Positions 13,701 to 28,700 of a DNA stretch of 64,000 nucleotides are shown here, in pieces; position 1 is the first letter of the stretch, and every line of letters starts with the position of its first letter. The DNA is from Numida meleagris. Taxonomy: Eukaryota; Chordata; Aves; Galliformes; Numididae. A program made the translations under genes and the position numbers. The stretch spans positions 102,891,226 through 102,955,225 of the forward strand of contig NC_034409.1 of assembly GCF_002078875.1 (NCBI RefSeq), in the 5' to 3' direction. Below the pieces are notes generated by a model. The model made no database searches. It saw only the letters and a list, made by a program, of their open reading frames with translations, and was not told the origin of the DNA.

Positions 13701-16700
13701 AAGGGCTCCAGCCCAGCATCACATAAAAGGAGAACTGATTTGTACAGGAGGGAACACATCCAGGTTAATACACACCGGTTAAATCTGGAGAAGCTCCACC
13801 TCAGGTGCTACTCAACAGCTTAATATTGAAGGCTGGCAAATCCTGCCCTGAGGCCAACAGTTTTCCCTGTGACTCTTCACCAAATCCTTTCTGCCTATGG
13901 CCACTGAAACCACTTTCCTCCCACAGTCTGCATATTCCGTGCGTAAACACTTTGCTACTGAAGCATAACTGTTTCCAGGACAAGACAGTATGTGGACACT
14001 CCCTGCACTGCTCCCAGACCTCTCTATACTGTGCTCAGAGCAACTCTTTGTCTGGCCTGAGGTCATTCTCCTCCTCCACTTCCCTGCACCTCATTTGGGA
14101 AAGGTGAGCTCCTCCATTGCAACCTAGGCAAGTTTGCTTTCCCACAGTAAGAGTCCTCTGGAGTTGAATGGCAGTTTATAGACTATCCACATTTCCACTT
14201 TTTTCCCTACTCCAGAGACGAAGAGAGAGCTTCTCCAGGGTTAGGAGAGAAGGACAGAAGTATCTCACATAAGCTTTAATGCCTCTCTTGAGTGAGAAAC
14301 ACCACGGAAATACCTCCTCCTGCTTGCAATGGTAATAATAAAATGTCCTGGGGAGCTCACTGAGTAAGACTTCCATTCTCCATATAAAAATAAAAAAGTT
14401 TGTACCTGTTTCATTTTCAGTCTGAAGCAGCAGTTTATTCCTGGCTTCTAATGCAGCAGGGACAACAGCACTGAACGGAAATGTTTGGATAACAGTGTCT
14501 TCATTTAAAGTGAACCCAATTTCTTCATCTAAGCCATCACTGCCCTCAACAAGGACATCTACCATATCAAGGACATCTGTTGAGAGCAGAAAGAGTATAA
14601 ACAAGATTCAGACTAACTAGAAACCAAAAGAGGTCAAATTCAACATCCCAAGAATATGAGGCAGTTTCTTAATTCCCAGAGCAGAAAAAGGGATGAAAAC
14701 ACATTAGTCCAGCAACAATCACTCCAACAGTGTACTCAGTTTCATGGTTTGTCTTCCAACACCTACTACTGATTCACCCATCTCTGAGAGATTTCTCAGC
14801 AAAAGCACCTACTGACCCATCAGAAGAACAGCATGGGTAGTCCTTGAAGAGCTTTTGTATAGATACAGCATCTTGGTCATGAAAGAGTCAAAAGACAGCT
14901 TTATCATACCAAGAAAAGAGTTACAGCATACTCTGTGACTGGCATTAAGTCTCTGTAATGCAGCCAACTCAAGGCATCAGATCAGTCTGGTACTGAGGGC
15001 TGAATGACCTCAATTATCTTACATTTATGTACTGCAAATTCCTACACACAGACTGTTACAGCAGAATAGCTAGCACACGATAAGTCATCTACTGTCCACA
15101 TCTGCAGAATTTTGATTTTGCCAGCAGCAGGACTGTGACTGGGCCCAGAAGGCAGGAGGAGGAAAATTCCAGCCACGAGCATGTCAGTAACGTTCCCTGC
15201 GCAGCCCAGACCTCATTTAACTCATGGATGATTGGAGATGAGCAGCCCCATGGGAAGAAATGTTAATACACTTAGTTTGAAAATGCTGGTGCAAGATCCT
15301 GATGCAAGATTTTAAATACTGCTAGAATAGCTTAACTGTATCAGAAATCATTTCTTTGGGCAAAGAGGTAACTTTGTAATTCAAAGTTCTACTTTTGATA
15401 CTAGCCACAGCTGGAAGGCTGAATCCCGCAGATTCTTACTTAGGGAGGACTTCTACAGTTATCAGTCTTCAGTTTGCCTGATTAAGTCTAGAAAATCTAG
15501 ACCAAAGTCTTGGAGTACTCTGTAATTGGAAGAACTGCCACGTACCATCAATGTGAGAGATGGGGATGCTGACACTATCAGAGTCTTGTTTAAACATGTT
15601 AACTTGGAGCATACTGGCCTCCTGAACAAGATCTGCTGCTTTATCTGTATACGGATAGGGATTTGTCACCAGTTTCAACAGGATCTGTTAATAAAGAGAG
15701 AGAAACGTAAGCAGACAGGCTAAGTCCACAGAAATGATGTCTCGTTAAGAAAAACTATGGGTTAAAAGTGCTTGAAAGGTCAACTCCCATGTGCTTCTGC
15801 AGGAATCTGGCTACAATTACCACTGTACGTGGGACACTGTGCCCGATGGAAAAAGAAATGTCCACTGCAGTTTTGTAATCAAAGTACCACAGACCGAGTC
15901 CCTGGGGAAACTGTAATGAAAAGGAAGCTCTGGGCATTTAACATCCTGAAAAGTAAACAGGAAAGATCAACTTTTCTTGTAAAAGATTACAATTTACTTA
16001 GGTCTGATAATTTTGGCAGATAATCCTACACAGAAAAGAACAGTTAAGAGTTATCACCCCCATGAACATTGTTGATACTCTCCTATCAACAATGCTGTAA
16101 TAACAACTTATTTTTCTCAATTTAACTTTCCTCCAAACCTCTTCACCCTCCTCCCACCTAAGATAACAAAGATGTCATCTCTGCATAAACAATTAAAACC
16201 ACCGCCTTTCTCAGAACTGATTCACCCATCTCTGAGAGATTTCTCAGCAAAAGCAACAAAATAATTAGTTTCCATTAATGCTATTCTCAGCATTGTTTAT
16301 CTAGCTAATTTGAACAGTTGTTACCCTTTCCAAAAATTGAATCACTGCTTCCTTTTTGTCTTCTTTTGTATTATCTAAGTGTTCCAGCCAAATTGAAAGT
16401 TCCTTCCACGTGTACTCAAACACTCCGCTGTCATGTAAAACCTGTCCAGAAAAACAAAGGGGAATAAAAAAAATAAATAAATACAGGTCCTTTTGTACAG
16501 CAATTTCATGTTTTCTTCACACGCAAACCTAACCAAGGTCAAAGCTGTCTGGACACAGAGCATTCATTCCCTCCATCTAAGTAAATCTTACTCTTGTTAT
16601 TTCAGGAGAGACAACTTTAAGTGGGTTGTACTTCCCCAAGGCCACACAGTGGCATTATAGCAAGAAAAGAAAAAAAGGACTGACCCATAAAAACATCTTG

Positions 16701-19700
16701 TTGTGGGGGGTTAGAAACTACTGATGTAATATAAATGAAAATCACTGCTAAATTAAACCAAAATCAGCCTACACCTGCTTCAAAGAGTTGGACAGATGGG
16801 AAAATAGAAAGAAAATGAACCTCAGGCCATACCCACTGTTTACACAGAAGAGTAAACATATTCATAGGTGGTATGGATGGGGACGTAGACATGATTTTAC
16901 CACAACATGAACAGATTTAGAAAAGGTTGCTCACTTTCATAGTATCTAACTGAGGCTCTTATCTGAGAAACCTAACTTAAAAATTTGGTGATCCTACACT
17001 CCCTCTGTGAGAGAAAGGAAAGAGGAGGAGGAATGGCTGTCCAAAGAACAACCCAGATGGCAGGCCATTTGAACTGCGCAACGGTGTCATTGCCTGTCCC
17101 TTATCCTCAGCAACAGATGAAACCTTGGCCAGCTTCCTAACTCTGGCACCTACACTGAGTGTCTGAATTTATGTGGGATGAATTCATGCCTTTGTTCCTT
17201 CCCTTACCCAAAACACAAAGAAAGCTATCACAGCGCATTTGCTCAATATTTACTCTGTGTATGCCACCAGCAGCTATAAAAATAACACTACTGCTTACTT
17301 GAAGCTGACAGGATAATACATTTAATGAAGAAAAAAAGATCCATTTTTAAATAATTCACTATTTTTGGCAGTGTCTCAAAATAGAAATACACTTGCAGCT
17401 TTCATGAAAACAGGCAGGAACAGAATGTGAAATCCAAAAATATGCCTTCTGATTGTAGGGCACAGCGTTGAAAAATAAGCAAAACACACTCATTAGCATC
17501 TATTCTTAGCAGCCTTTCCACTGACATAACTGCCCTAACTTCACTGCTTCTGTTTTCTCTTCAGAGAAAAATGAAATGGACTGAAAGTAAAAGATGAAAC
17601 AAGAATGAGTCAGGCAACCCACGTCTCCACTTGGCAAAAGAATCCAAATACACTACTGCACTGGGTAGATTTTGATTGAGATATTCATTACGGAGAGACA
17701 AAATTAACCTGCCTTTAATCCCCTGCAGTGTTCAAGGGCAACTATAAACTTAACTCAATCAAAGTGTAACTTTGGGTTAGTGGATTGGACATTACAATTG
17801 CACCCTGAGATTGAAGCTAAATATCAAATTTAAATGCACAAAGTTGTCTACATAAATTTTTATGCCACTAGAGCTACAGGACATACTGCACCATCCCTGG
17901 AGGCATTCAAGGCCAGGCTGGACGTGGCTCTGGGCAGCCTGTCTAGTGGTTGGCAACCCTGCACACAGCAGGGGGGTTGAAACTCAATGATCTTTGAGGT
18001 CCTTTTCAACCAGGCCATTCTATGATTCTATGATGACACTGAACAAGGAGTCCTAGTCAGAGCCTAAAATGCTTTTTTAAGTCTGTCCTTGGGGGTAAAG
18101 GAGGGCTGTTAGGTTAGATTTTTTTTTAATGTAGGTTTCTATCTCTATTTAGATAACTAAAAGATGTTCACCTTAAAAAAAATACTGAAAACTACAGCTG
18201 CTGCTGCCTTGTTGAGATCTGTAGTTGATGAGCATTTCTGAGAAGTCAGATCTTTCTTACTTAAATGCACAGAATTCAAAATAAGACAAAAGTATTCCTT
18301 GAATCAGAGCTTCTGCCTAAATGTAACACGGGTGATTTTCCAAGGGCAGGGTGAACTAGCTACATATAAGGCTTTAGGAAGAGTGACAAAGTACAGATTA
18401 AATAAATCAGGATTAAAAAGTAAGGTCAAAACTGATCTTCACTTGATCAAATGTCAAGACCACTGCAGACACAAACCACATCACTTCATTATAGCAGAAC
18501 ACTTAGTTGAGCCTAGGGGATGAGCAAACATTGAAGACATTTTTCCTACTATTTTATCAATTGTTGCAGCAAATTCAGTTGATAGCATTTATTTTCACCT
18601 AGTATTTAGCTAACAGGTAGTTAGCTTACAGCAATTTCCAAGAACAGTCACTGAAAACAGAAAGAAGACTCTGACAGCCAGACAAGCATGCAGTAAAGGT
18701 TTAAGAAAGAGTTTTTAGAATCCTGAAATTTCAGGCCAATGGAATACAGTAAGCATCTTGATATTTCAGATCAAACACTTACCTTGATGATCAGTTTTTT
18801 TGTTGAAATTTTCAGATGAGAATGGTTACTTGTAACAAACATTTTCATCAGTAAATAAAATACTGATTTTTCACCAGCTATCTTCTCTGTCTCAGAGGCA
18901 TCCTAAAAGAGAAAAAATTAAAATTCCTCAGCAACACTGCACCGGATTATACTGCATTGAAGCAGATGTGTAAGAAAAGTATATTATTTCATAAACATGC
19001 CCAAAAATACCAAGGCCAGAAATTAATGGGATGACTGCACTCAGTGAATGAAGAAGATAAGTATGATAGTTTCTTGTGGTACACCAAAAAAGTGAGAAGT
19101 AGCAGAAACACCAGCTACTACAAGGGTCCCAGATAAAAACACCTTCCCTTCCTCTGCAATCAATCATTCTACTTTTATTTCTGATGTCCCCAGGAACTCC
19201 GATTTCCTACAAGTACTGTCTGAGTAAGAAATGTAATCATTTAAGAGACTGACTTTGATTCCCAAAGAAAACGATACAATTCACAGGGATACTGAACATC
19301 AAATGACAATCCTCCAGCTATTTCCCCTGCTTTTCTCATTGACTTTTATTTGACATGTAAGAACTGTTACCGTCTGTAATATTATCAGATTTGGCTTTTA
19401 TCTCTTCTGTTGAAACATACGTATACTAGAATGCCAAAGCCAGAAGAAAACACTTCAGCTTTTTGACTGTTTCTAGAGTTTTTCTTTTCTTGCTCTTCAA
19501 TCTCCTCGCTGCTTCTTTATGGCCAACTGGATAAGGACAGAAAATCTACAAGGCAGGATCACAGTCACAATATTCATGGGTTCCTTTGCTTCCTCTCAAA
19601 GCTGGGCTCACTCCTTTCTTCAGACATCTAAAGCAAGCTGTTTGAAGCTCTTTAATTTTACAGGTCTACTGTAAAGAAGAGAACAGGGGCCCTGAAATTT

Positions 19701-22700
19701 TCTAGTGATTACAGAGAAGAGGGTCAGCCTTATCAAATGCCAGAATCATGACTAGGAATAAGCAGAATGTCTCTCCTCAGTGGTTCATTTCCTTGATCTG
19801 AATTCTCAGGCTTTCTAAACAAGTAGAAACAAGAAAATTCTCTCTTGCTTTTATGAAGGACAACAAGAGCTGAAGAAACTTTGTCCAGCCCTCTTCACGG
19901 AAGCAAAAATTACTGTACTTGCATAAAACCTTCTCAGCTCAGAAAGAATTCTTATGCTTAAGACTGTAACTCCTACTTGTTTTATACAAGCATCACCATC
20001 TAAAAGAAACTGACTGGGACTAGTTTAAAAGCAAGCAGTGATAGATTTGAGGACAATGGGCTAAAGGAGCATAAATCTGCCTGAAAGTCTCTTACCTGTA
20101 CTCTGAACCAGGCAAATTTATTTGCAGGAAGTTCCAAAGCGACTTTCAGTACATGGTACTGCAGAACATGGGGGACCTCCTCTCGGAGGCCCTGTTCAGT
20201 GACGATACCTGAGGTTTGAAAGCAACATAACTAACTTTACTTTGGAGTATCTTACCGAGATCATCAGGAACACTAATAACCATTTAGGGCTTCAAAACAT
20301 CACTCTGCAATAAATAGGGAATTTATAAATTTCCAGACCACGAGACCTACACACACATACACACACAAACATATAATGTTTGGCCTATCTAAGGCTGGAA
20401 CCCAGCAGGGATTGCCTGCCTCCTCCTGCCTCCAGCACAAGCTATTGCAGTTGCATGGGAATACATAATCTCTTCTATCAGTCTCAGCTACTCCAAAAAC
20501 CTGTGTCCTACAGGACAACAAGACAATGGATGAAATGGAGAGCAAAATACAAAATTTAAGTCAGTAACAAATCTTAATTGCAATGTTTATTACAGGTCAC
20601 AGAACTTTACATTCGTGTCTCTTACTATGCTTCTTTTGTCACTGCTCACAAATGCTATGCCATAGCCTCAGAACTATTCATCTTAAAGGTCACAAAGTCA
20701 TGCAGAGACCCTCCCAGCGTGCTCCAAAAATTAACCTGCCCACACTTAAACTGCAGTCTGAGATCAGCTGTACAAAGCTTTGGTGTCAGTGTGCTTTCCA
20801 TCGTCTGTATAGCATCTTTGTGGTCCACATTAGAGAGAGAACAATAGATGTTAAAAAGACAGCATCACATCAAAGTCTAACCATCAGCAAGACAAATAAA
20901 ATGGTATGAACTCTTTAAATCACACACTAACACAAGGTAGAAAACCATGCAGCTTTTGGAATGTATGTTTCAATCAGGGTGAAGGGAAGGAACAATAGAA
21001 CTCTCAGGCTGGAATCTGAGGGAGGGACGTTTCATGATTAATTTACACTACTGCCTACCTTATCCTCCTTCATCAAAACAAATATCCAAGCTCCCTTCTG
21101 AGAATGATGCTTTATTTTCCAGCTTTATTATTTCATTATGTAACAAAACATACCATTCAAGAGATACCTGCCTAATGAAAAGGTGTCCTGCATTCTGTCC
21201 ACTTCGGAAAAAAATAGACCAATACAAAAAATAATGGGACAAACAGGATACATGATTTGGATTTATGTGGTAAGGCAGCTTATTTGAGGGGATGTTGTTT
21301 TGCTGTTTATTTAAATTCTCTTTCTCCTTACAGTCTTTAATTACGGCTTTTAGGTAACTCCCATACCCAACATTGTCCCATTGGACAATTGTTCTAGTTT
21401 GGTGGCCTGCTAGCTTTGCTGGCCCACTGACAGCAACAATGCCCAAACAACAATTTGCTCTCTCCTCCAGTCTCAGTTTTAAATGGATGTACTTACGGTA
21501 CCACAAGCAGGACTGGAAGATCTTGCACACAGCCCTTGCATGCAAATCCCATAAATACACAAACACACACAAAGAGGAAGACTGTTGTACAATCTACGAC
21601 TTTAAACAACTGAGAGTAGCAGAAAAAATGAATGTCAATGAAACGAAGAAATTGAAACAAGTTTCTTGTAGAAAACAGTCCTTTCTCCTTCTGCCCACAA
21701 AACAAATATTCCCCTCTGCTATAGACTTTACAAGTCTTTACAAGAAATACACGTCACATACCTTTTAGCAGCTTGCTAAAATCAAAGTTGCTCCGTGCTA
21801 CCAAGTGGGGCACAACCTTCTGATAAAGGCAGATGACCTGAAGCAATGCAGCTTTCAGAAACAGTGTCTCAGCATCATCTGAACCTAAACCAAGTGTTGT
21901 GACATAATTAGTTTCTCCTCCTTTCACATCAAGAAAGCACAGCGTACCACCTACGTTATCCATTATGACAATTAGTAATTTTTTGCTAATTGCATATGTC
22001 ATTACTAATTATGACAATTACTATTTCCAATCGACTTGCCTGCAAACTGATCAGCTACCTTCTTACTAACAAGAAGAAACAGAAAAAAAAAAAACCAAAA
22101 CCAACACATTATGGAATCTCATTTCCTTTCCCAGTATTCTTGTTTGAATATTTTTTAAACTAAATCAGTGCCCATTTTTAAGTAGATTCTAAAGAGCTCA
22201 CACATTTGATAGCCTCACCATTTTAACAATCTCCAGAAGAATCCGGTCAGTGCCACTGCTGCTCAATTTGAAAGTGAAAAACAAAAAAAAAGTGAAGGGA
22301 GGGATGGTCAGGCTGCAGGTTTTGGGGGATACTATTTTCACCTAACATCAGATAGGTTTAAGTGAGGTAGGGCACAAGCCAATACACTAATTAGTTCAAT
22401 TAGAGTTTTCTTCCTTTACTTTCTCTCTTTCAAAATAATGCTTTTTCAAAGGGTCCTCTCGTCAAGAGGACAACAGTAAATACTTGTATGAGAGAAAGGC
22501 CAACCCCTAAGGCAGCCATTTATCTTGAGAAATATTTCATCTTGAGAGAAGTTATAACTTCTTATATTCATCTTAAGAGAGATATAACATCTCGAGAAAG
22601 TTATTTCAGCAGCTAAGTATTCTTTTATTTTATTATGGGAGGATGCATAAAAGCTATTTGTTATCCAGTTACTAATGAAAGGAAGCAAAATAAATGAAAG

Positions 22701-25700
22701 GTAGCCACATTTTTTTCAGCACTTATTTTTTCCTGCAAACTGACTCTCCTTTAGGGAGTCATTAAGAACTGTATGAATGCCATGCATAGATGTTGTCACT
22801 GCTTACCCAGGTCTCAACATTCAGAAAAAGTTGCCACAGTGCAAATAAAGCTGCAAATGGTGATCTGAGAGTATTATCATTCCAGCACGAAGAGAAACTA
22901 AAGCCACAGTTCTTTAAAAAATAGTTGCTCCACTGGTTTTAGCAGGCACTCTACCAGTAAGTAGCCTTCAAGTGTCAGCACTGAGGAATAATTTACTGCC
23001 TAAAGTCACAGACAGAAGGACAGACTCTCAAGAATTCTCCGCTACAGAAAGTCTCAGTGTGACATACAGCCTGTCAAGGGCATGAAGCTGTCTGTAGATT
23101 TATTTTCAGTCTAAGTAAACCACCGCAGGCTGCTAGCCAAGCTACAGCAGAGTACTAAAAATTTCAGTTTCCTGAAACGGGATTATGAAAGCAACTCCTT
23201 TGGTAAGGACGATGTTTTATGTGAGAATAAAACTGAAGCCTTCAGCTCCAACACTCTGTCCCTCTTCTGGCACTTACGTATTTCCACTCCTGTGCTACAG
23301 CAACACAAGCACTTGTATAGCCACAGTAACCAACTGCTTCACAAAAACATTCTCATGGTTAGATAACATGGCCAAACTGAAATCATTCAAAGTTATTTTT
23401 CAAGCAGAACAGTTTTCCTGCCTGTTCTACTGTGTCACAGCAAAGCACAAGAAGTTTAAGGACAGGAGGGTTTTGTTCAGCAAGGTGAGGTACAAAGTCC
23501 TGCATCTGGGGAATAACAACTGCAAGTATCAGGACAATGCTGAGGGCCACCCAGCTGGAAAGAAACTTTTCAGAAAAGGATCTGTAGGTACTGCTGGTAG
23601 ACTGGCTCAACATGGGTCAGCAATGCATCCTTGCCACAAAGAAGGCAAACATTAGGCAAAGTGTTGCCAGCAGGTTGAGGAAGGTGATCCCTCCTTGTCT
23701 GTTCAGCACTGGTGAGGCCACACCTGGAGCGCTTTGTCCAGTTCTGGGCTCCCCAGTGCAAAACAGATATGGAGCTACTGGAAACAGTCCAAGGAAAAGC
23801 CGTAAAGTCGACATCTCTTTGATAAGGAAAGGCTGGGAGAGCAGGGACTATTTAGCCTAGTGAAGAGAAGGCTCAGAGTATTCTCATCAATGTACATAAA
23901 TACTTGAAGGGAGGATGCAAAACAGGTGGAACCAGACTCTTTTCAGTGCTGCTAAGTGGTAGGGCAAGATACAACAGATGCAAACTAAAACAGGGCAGGC
24001 TGTGTCTGAACCTCAGGAAACACTCTTTCCATGAGGGTGATGGAGCACCGGCACAGGATGCCACGAGGTTGTTGAGTCTTCTCCTGGGAGATCTTCAAAA
24101 GCTAACTGCACATGGGCCTGGCACCCTGCTCTGGGTGTCCCTGCTCGAGCAGGGGGGTTAGAACAGATGATCTCCAGAGGACCCTCTCAACCTCAAACAT
24201 TCTGTGATGCTGCAGCAGCAGGGAGACACACTGCTTAACTTCCTAGCAGCAACGCCAGCCTTTATGTCAGATTGTGTTTTTGGCAACTCCGACAACAGTC
24301 AGAATTAAACTGCCTGAAGAACTGACCAAAGTGAAGATGAGTAGTAAATGCATGAGTGATATCTGGACTCTACTGAAGTTAACTACCTTACGTTAGATGA
24401 GGATTTCACAACATCCACATACATGTAAGATGTGATGACTTCACCTGCTTTGCCTACCATGTTGTTCAGCAGCTTCTGCCGTCTCAGCCATTTCCTCTAC
24501 AGTGGACACAGCAGTTCCATCTTTCTCCTCTTGTCCATCTTGGTGCTCCTTCCCTTGCTTCAGAAGAGACTGCCAAACAGCTACTATATTGTTCATGTCT
24601 GGTAAAAGCTAGAAGCAAAAGGAGTAAATTGTGTTAGCTCTCCTGTATGAGACAAAGCCACTCCGATGCAAATATTCAAAACCAACCAGTGTGACAACTC
24701 ACTGTTCTTCTATACAATCCAAAAAAGATCTGAAATCACGTAGTTCACTTTCAAATCTACAGAACATAAATATACGAGAGAACATTTTATTGAAAAAGAT
24801 TCCTGTAAAAAATTAGGTTCTTTCTTCCTAATGGTCTATTATTAACCCAAACACTACCTCGTCTAGTAACTTCTAACTCTGACTGAGCAATGCTGGCTTC
24901 AATTTACACAAACCAGGGGAATTTGCTTCTTGACTGAGTCCAATTGCTCTTGGAATGTGTTTGTCGCACAATAACTGCCAACGTTGCATATGTTTGACAA
25001 TAAAATTTTATTTATGTTTCCATCAGCCAGTTTTGTTAGAAAAATGTAGTCCACTATGACATCAGTTACTAACACCTTCTATAGCACAGCTTCCTCCCCA
25101 GCTGAAAGACACTATCACCCCGTTCCCGAGCCATAATCACTTAGGGAGAATGTGCACGAGTAGATGCTTTCCATGTAATGACTCATGTTAGACCTCAATT
25201 GTCTTTTCAGTTTGTACCTTGCTGATGGCTTCTCTGTACAGCTGTACAAATTCCTGCATCACCGACAGTGAGTAGATTTCTGACTTTTGCCAAGTCTCTT
25301 CGTTCAAGCAGTACTCAATATTCTTCAAGGCTCTTCTCAGGACCATTGATACAAGCGATAGTATGCTGTGCTTCACTACTTTGCTGGGTAACTAAAAGGG
25401 CAAAATTGCATTAATGACATTTCAGTGCTTCCTCTTAATACTTTGAACATTGTGTACTCTGAATATATGGTAACAGTTGCTAACAAATTAATTACTTTCT
25501 AAATTTTACATTGCAGGAGAGAACGTGTAGGTTTTCAGATTCCCAACCCAAACTGTTAGTAAGCATCGGCAGAATCGGTGCTTGCTAATACCTACTGGAA
25601 GCAGTACCAACAAGTTTTAACTGATGCTCCCATGCTTCCCCACACCAACTTTATGCTAGAATGGACAATATAAAACATATAACGAACTTAAGAAACTTCT

Positions 25701-28700
25701 TGGGTGATCAGACGTTCTAATGAAAATCCACTGAAAAATAAACTGCTCTTACATTTAGCCCTTGGGTGAACATTGTTTTATTGCACACTGCAGGAACTGT
25801 TGTAACCATCACCATAGAAAGCAACCTTGGAAGAGGAATAAACTCTGAAGTCTTAAAAGAATTGGAAATCTCTGTCTGAGCCTCGTAGATCTGAAATAAA
25901 AATAACAATTTAATCAAAATTGACAGTCGGGGAGCAAGCAGCTTCTTCTGAGGAACAATTTACAAAAGAACTTTAACTTTTCAAAAGCAACGACAGCACT
26001 AAATGTCAAATTTCACACAGGAATGCTACAGAGCATCCCCCAGACTCCTATTCAACTAAATGAAACATCTGTATGTAACCTGTAGCCCTGCTAAAAGCCA
26101 CTACTTTTCAACAGATTACATCTGCTTCTAGCTGATTTTAAGCTAAAGCAAAGGGGCCCAGGAGGACTTAAAAAGGACAAAAGGTTTTTCTAGTTGAGCT
26201 TCTAAATTGCCATATCTCACAAACTGTATCACCATCATGATGTTTCCTACAACTTCTTACACCAGTTCCTTCTTTTCTGGCTTAGCTAAATGTTTATACA
26301 GCCTCCTGCTCTTTTTTTTAACAAGTGACCTTCCAATTCTGTCTACACTTTTTAGAACAACTGAGGCTCTGACTCACTTCAGTTTCCTCAGCACCCACAG
26401 AAAATAGAATGCCATTTCCCCCTCTCCATTTACTAACTTCAATATCTAACAGCATCCTGTTGCTTCTTTCCTAACATACCTATAGTAATTGATGGTGTTA
26501 TTTCAGAGCAATTAAGTCCTTCCTGCTTAACTCACTTAAACTGTCATCACCTAACTTACTCATTGCTGGCTTAAAACCATTATTTATGAAATTCTGTCTG
26601 CCTTTTAATGATTTCAATAAACTCTCTTACAATGCTGTTCACTTACAGCTATGAACAAAATTTATCTTCAGACATGTGAGCTCCAATACAGAACAGCTGT
26701 TTCTATAACAAAGAACTCCACCCCCTGATCTTCAATTTATTTCCTGACTCACTTCAATGAAATCTTATTACTTCTCACCAGGAAGATTTTGTCTAAGTTC
26801 AAAAATTCAGTTTATACCTAACATGACCATGCTACAAGCTGACTGGATCCTGTACTGCAACAGTACTCAAACTGTAAGAAATATTGCACAACAATGGCAG
26901 AACATGTAATGCGTTATAATCCCGCTCTGTAACAGCAACGAAGGCAAGTTTCCCAATCAAAGATACTCTACTTTTCTTTAGGTTCGGAATATTTGACTGC
27001 ACCATATTTACTATCACGACTTTGTGTAATTCTGCACCGTTGTTTAACCAAAACTACTCCAACTTTTTTCTCTAAAAGAATATTGGAATTGCATCTTTCT
27101 GTGTAGAAGCAGTGTGCATGATTCATACTTTTACCTTTTTGAGTAACTTCATATTGTCCATCCAAGCTGACTTCAGTCTAGGAACAAAGGAATACTGGGT
27201 CTCCTTAAAGTATCTATTCAATAGATCTGGACATACTTTAAGAATATTCACCACAAGATCAGCAACCATTTCATCTTCTGTTGCAGTTTTTAAACCAAGC
27301 AGAAAGCGCAGAAGCACTATATTTCCTCCCCTATTGAAGAAGAAAAAAAGCTTTAAAAAAAGAAATCCCTACTTCAATACTTCAGATGTGATTCTAACTC
27401 TGCAGCTCCAAATTAATACTGCATTACATTTCCTCTGTCACTGGGGAAAATCCAAGGCAAGACATCTGAAACTGTTAACATAATTTCTGAGTTTATACTG
27501 AGAAAAGTAAGAACTGAATTTATCTCCTTTTTTTTACCTCTTTTTTTTTTTGCCTCATTAGCAGTAATTACTTTTAAATAAAACCACAATGTTTCAGAAA
27601 ATCTAAATCAAACTTCACAAAGCTGAGGATACAAAATTACAGCTTAATATTAAACTTAAAAGTATTACCCAGTCTTTCAGTCCTGCCTGCCCAACCCCCA
27701 GCACCCTTTTTTTTTTTTTCCTTCTTCTTTTAAGCTTACTTCTGCATGTCCCTTAAGAAAGAGAGAATGCCACAGATACCAGAATAATACCAGTTAAAAT
27801 TTTGGTCAAAGCAAGATACATTCTGCTGTAGCATCACTTAGCATGAGTACCTGCTACCACAGTCTGCTACCTTCACGGCCTCGCTAGCGTGACAAAGCAC
27901 AGGCTCATCCTATGATAGTTCCTCCACAGAATTACAAGAGTCTAAACTGCTTTCCCCATCAGTCATAGTCTCAGTGTACATTTATTCTAAATAGTTACTC
28001 AGTGGAAACAGTAAGGTAAATAAATGTTTTTAGGTTAGGTGTTGAAGACCAAATTCTGGCATTACTGAAATCAATAGTGACATTTTGCCAAAATCTGGGA
28101 TAAACCACATCTAGTTCTACCAGGAGTAAATTCTTTTACCATCATCTGGTTTACACCACAGCTTTGGTATTTTATTCTCACATCCAAAATCACACCTTAC
28201 AGTAACAGACTAGGTATCTAGTTATTTATGGAAATGGCTTGGAGTAACAGGAGCACTACTTCCAAGTCCCTATGAATATAACAGAGCACTCTCTAGTAGG
28301 TAGAGGTACAAGGAAATCCAACAGTTTGACCTTGGGAAGTTAAAAACAAAACAAAAAACAGCAATGAATTTCTCTCTTCTGACATAAGTTACTGAGAGAG
28401 AAGCAGAATTCAGCGAAGTTAACTTGCAAAGGTCTGGAAGGGCAGACAAAATAACTAGTGAGACCTGTCTTGTTGTTGCACGAAGCACGTACACAGTTTC
28501 AGCTCACTGGTGACCTACCTGCCAGAAGTTCCAAGACTTGGATCATAGAAAGTAATGCCGTGTTTCAGAGAGCAGCAGAGGTCCATTAAGAAGTTATGAA
28601 CAAGTTCTCGTACCATCGCCTTTCCCACTTCTTCAGAACCTTGAGTTACCTATAAAAATCAAAAGGGAGTAAAAAAATGACATGATTTTTAGTACAGAAG

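Larger units (their letters stand above)
21879..24457 (-). other. URB1: URB1 intron 12 (2.6 kb, largest visible URB1 intron)
   Basis: Holds the 750 bp CR1 copy, the AT-rich repeat cluster at about 21.96 kb, and degenerate tandem-like ttgagaga/ttaagaga sequence at about 22.53-22.61 kb. Confidence 0.8.
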
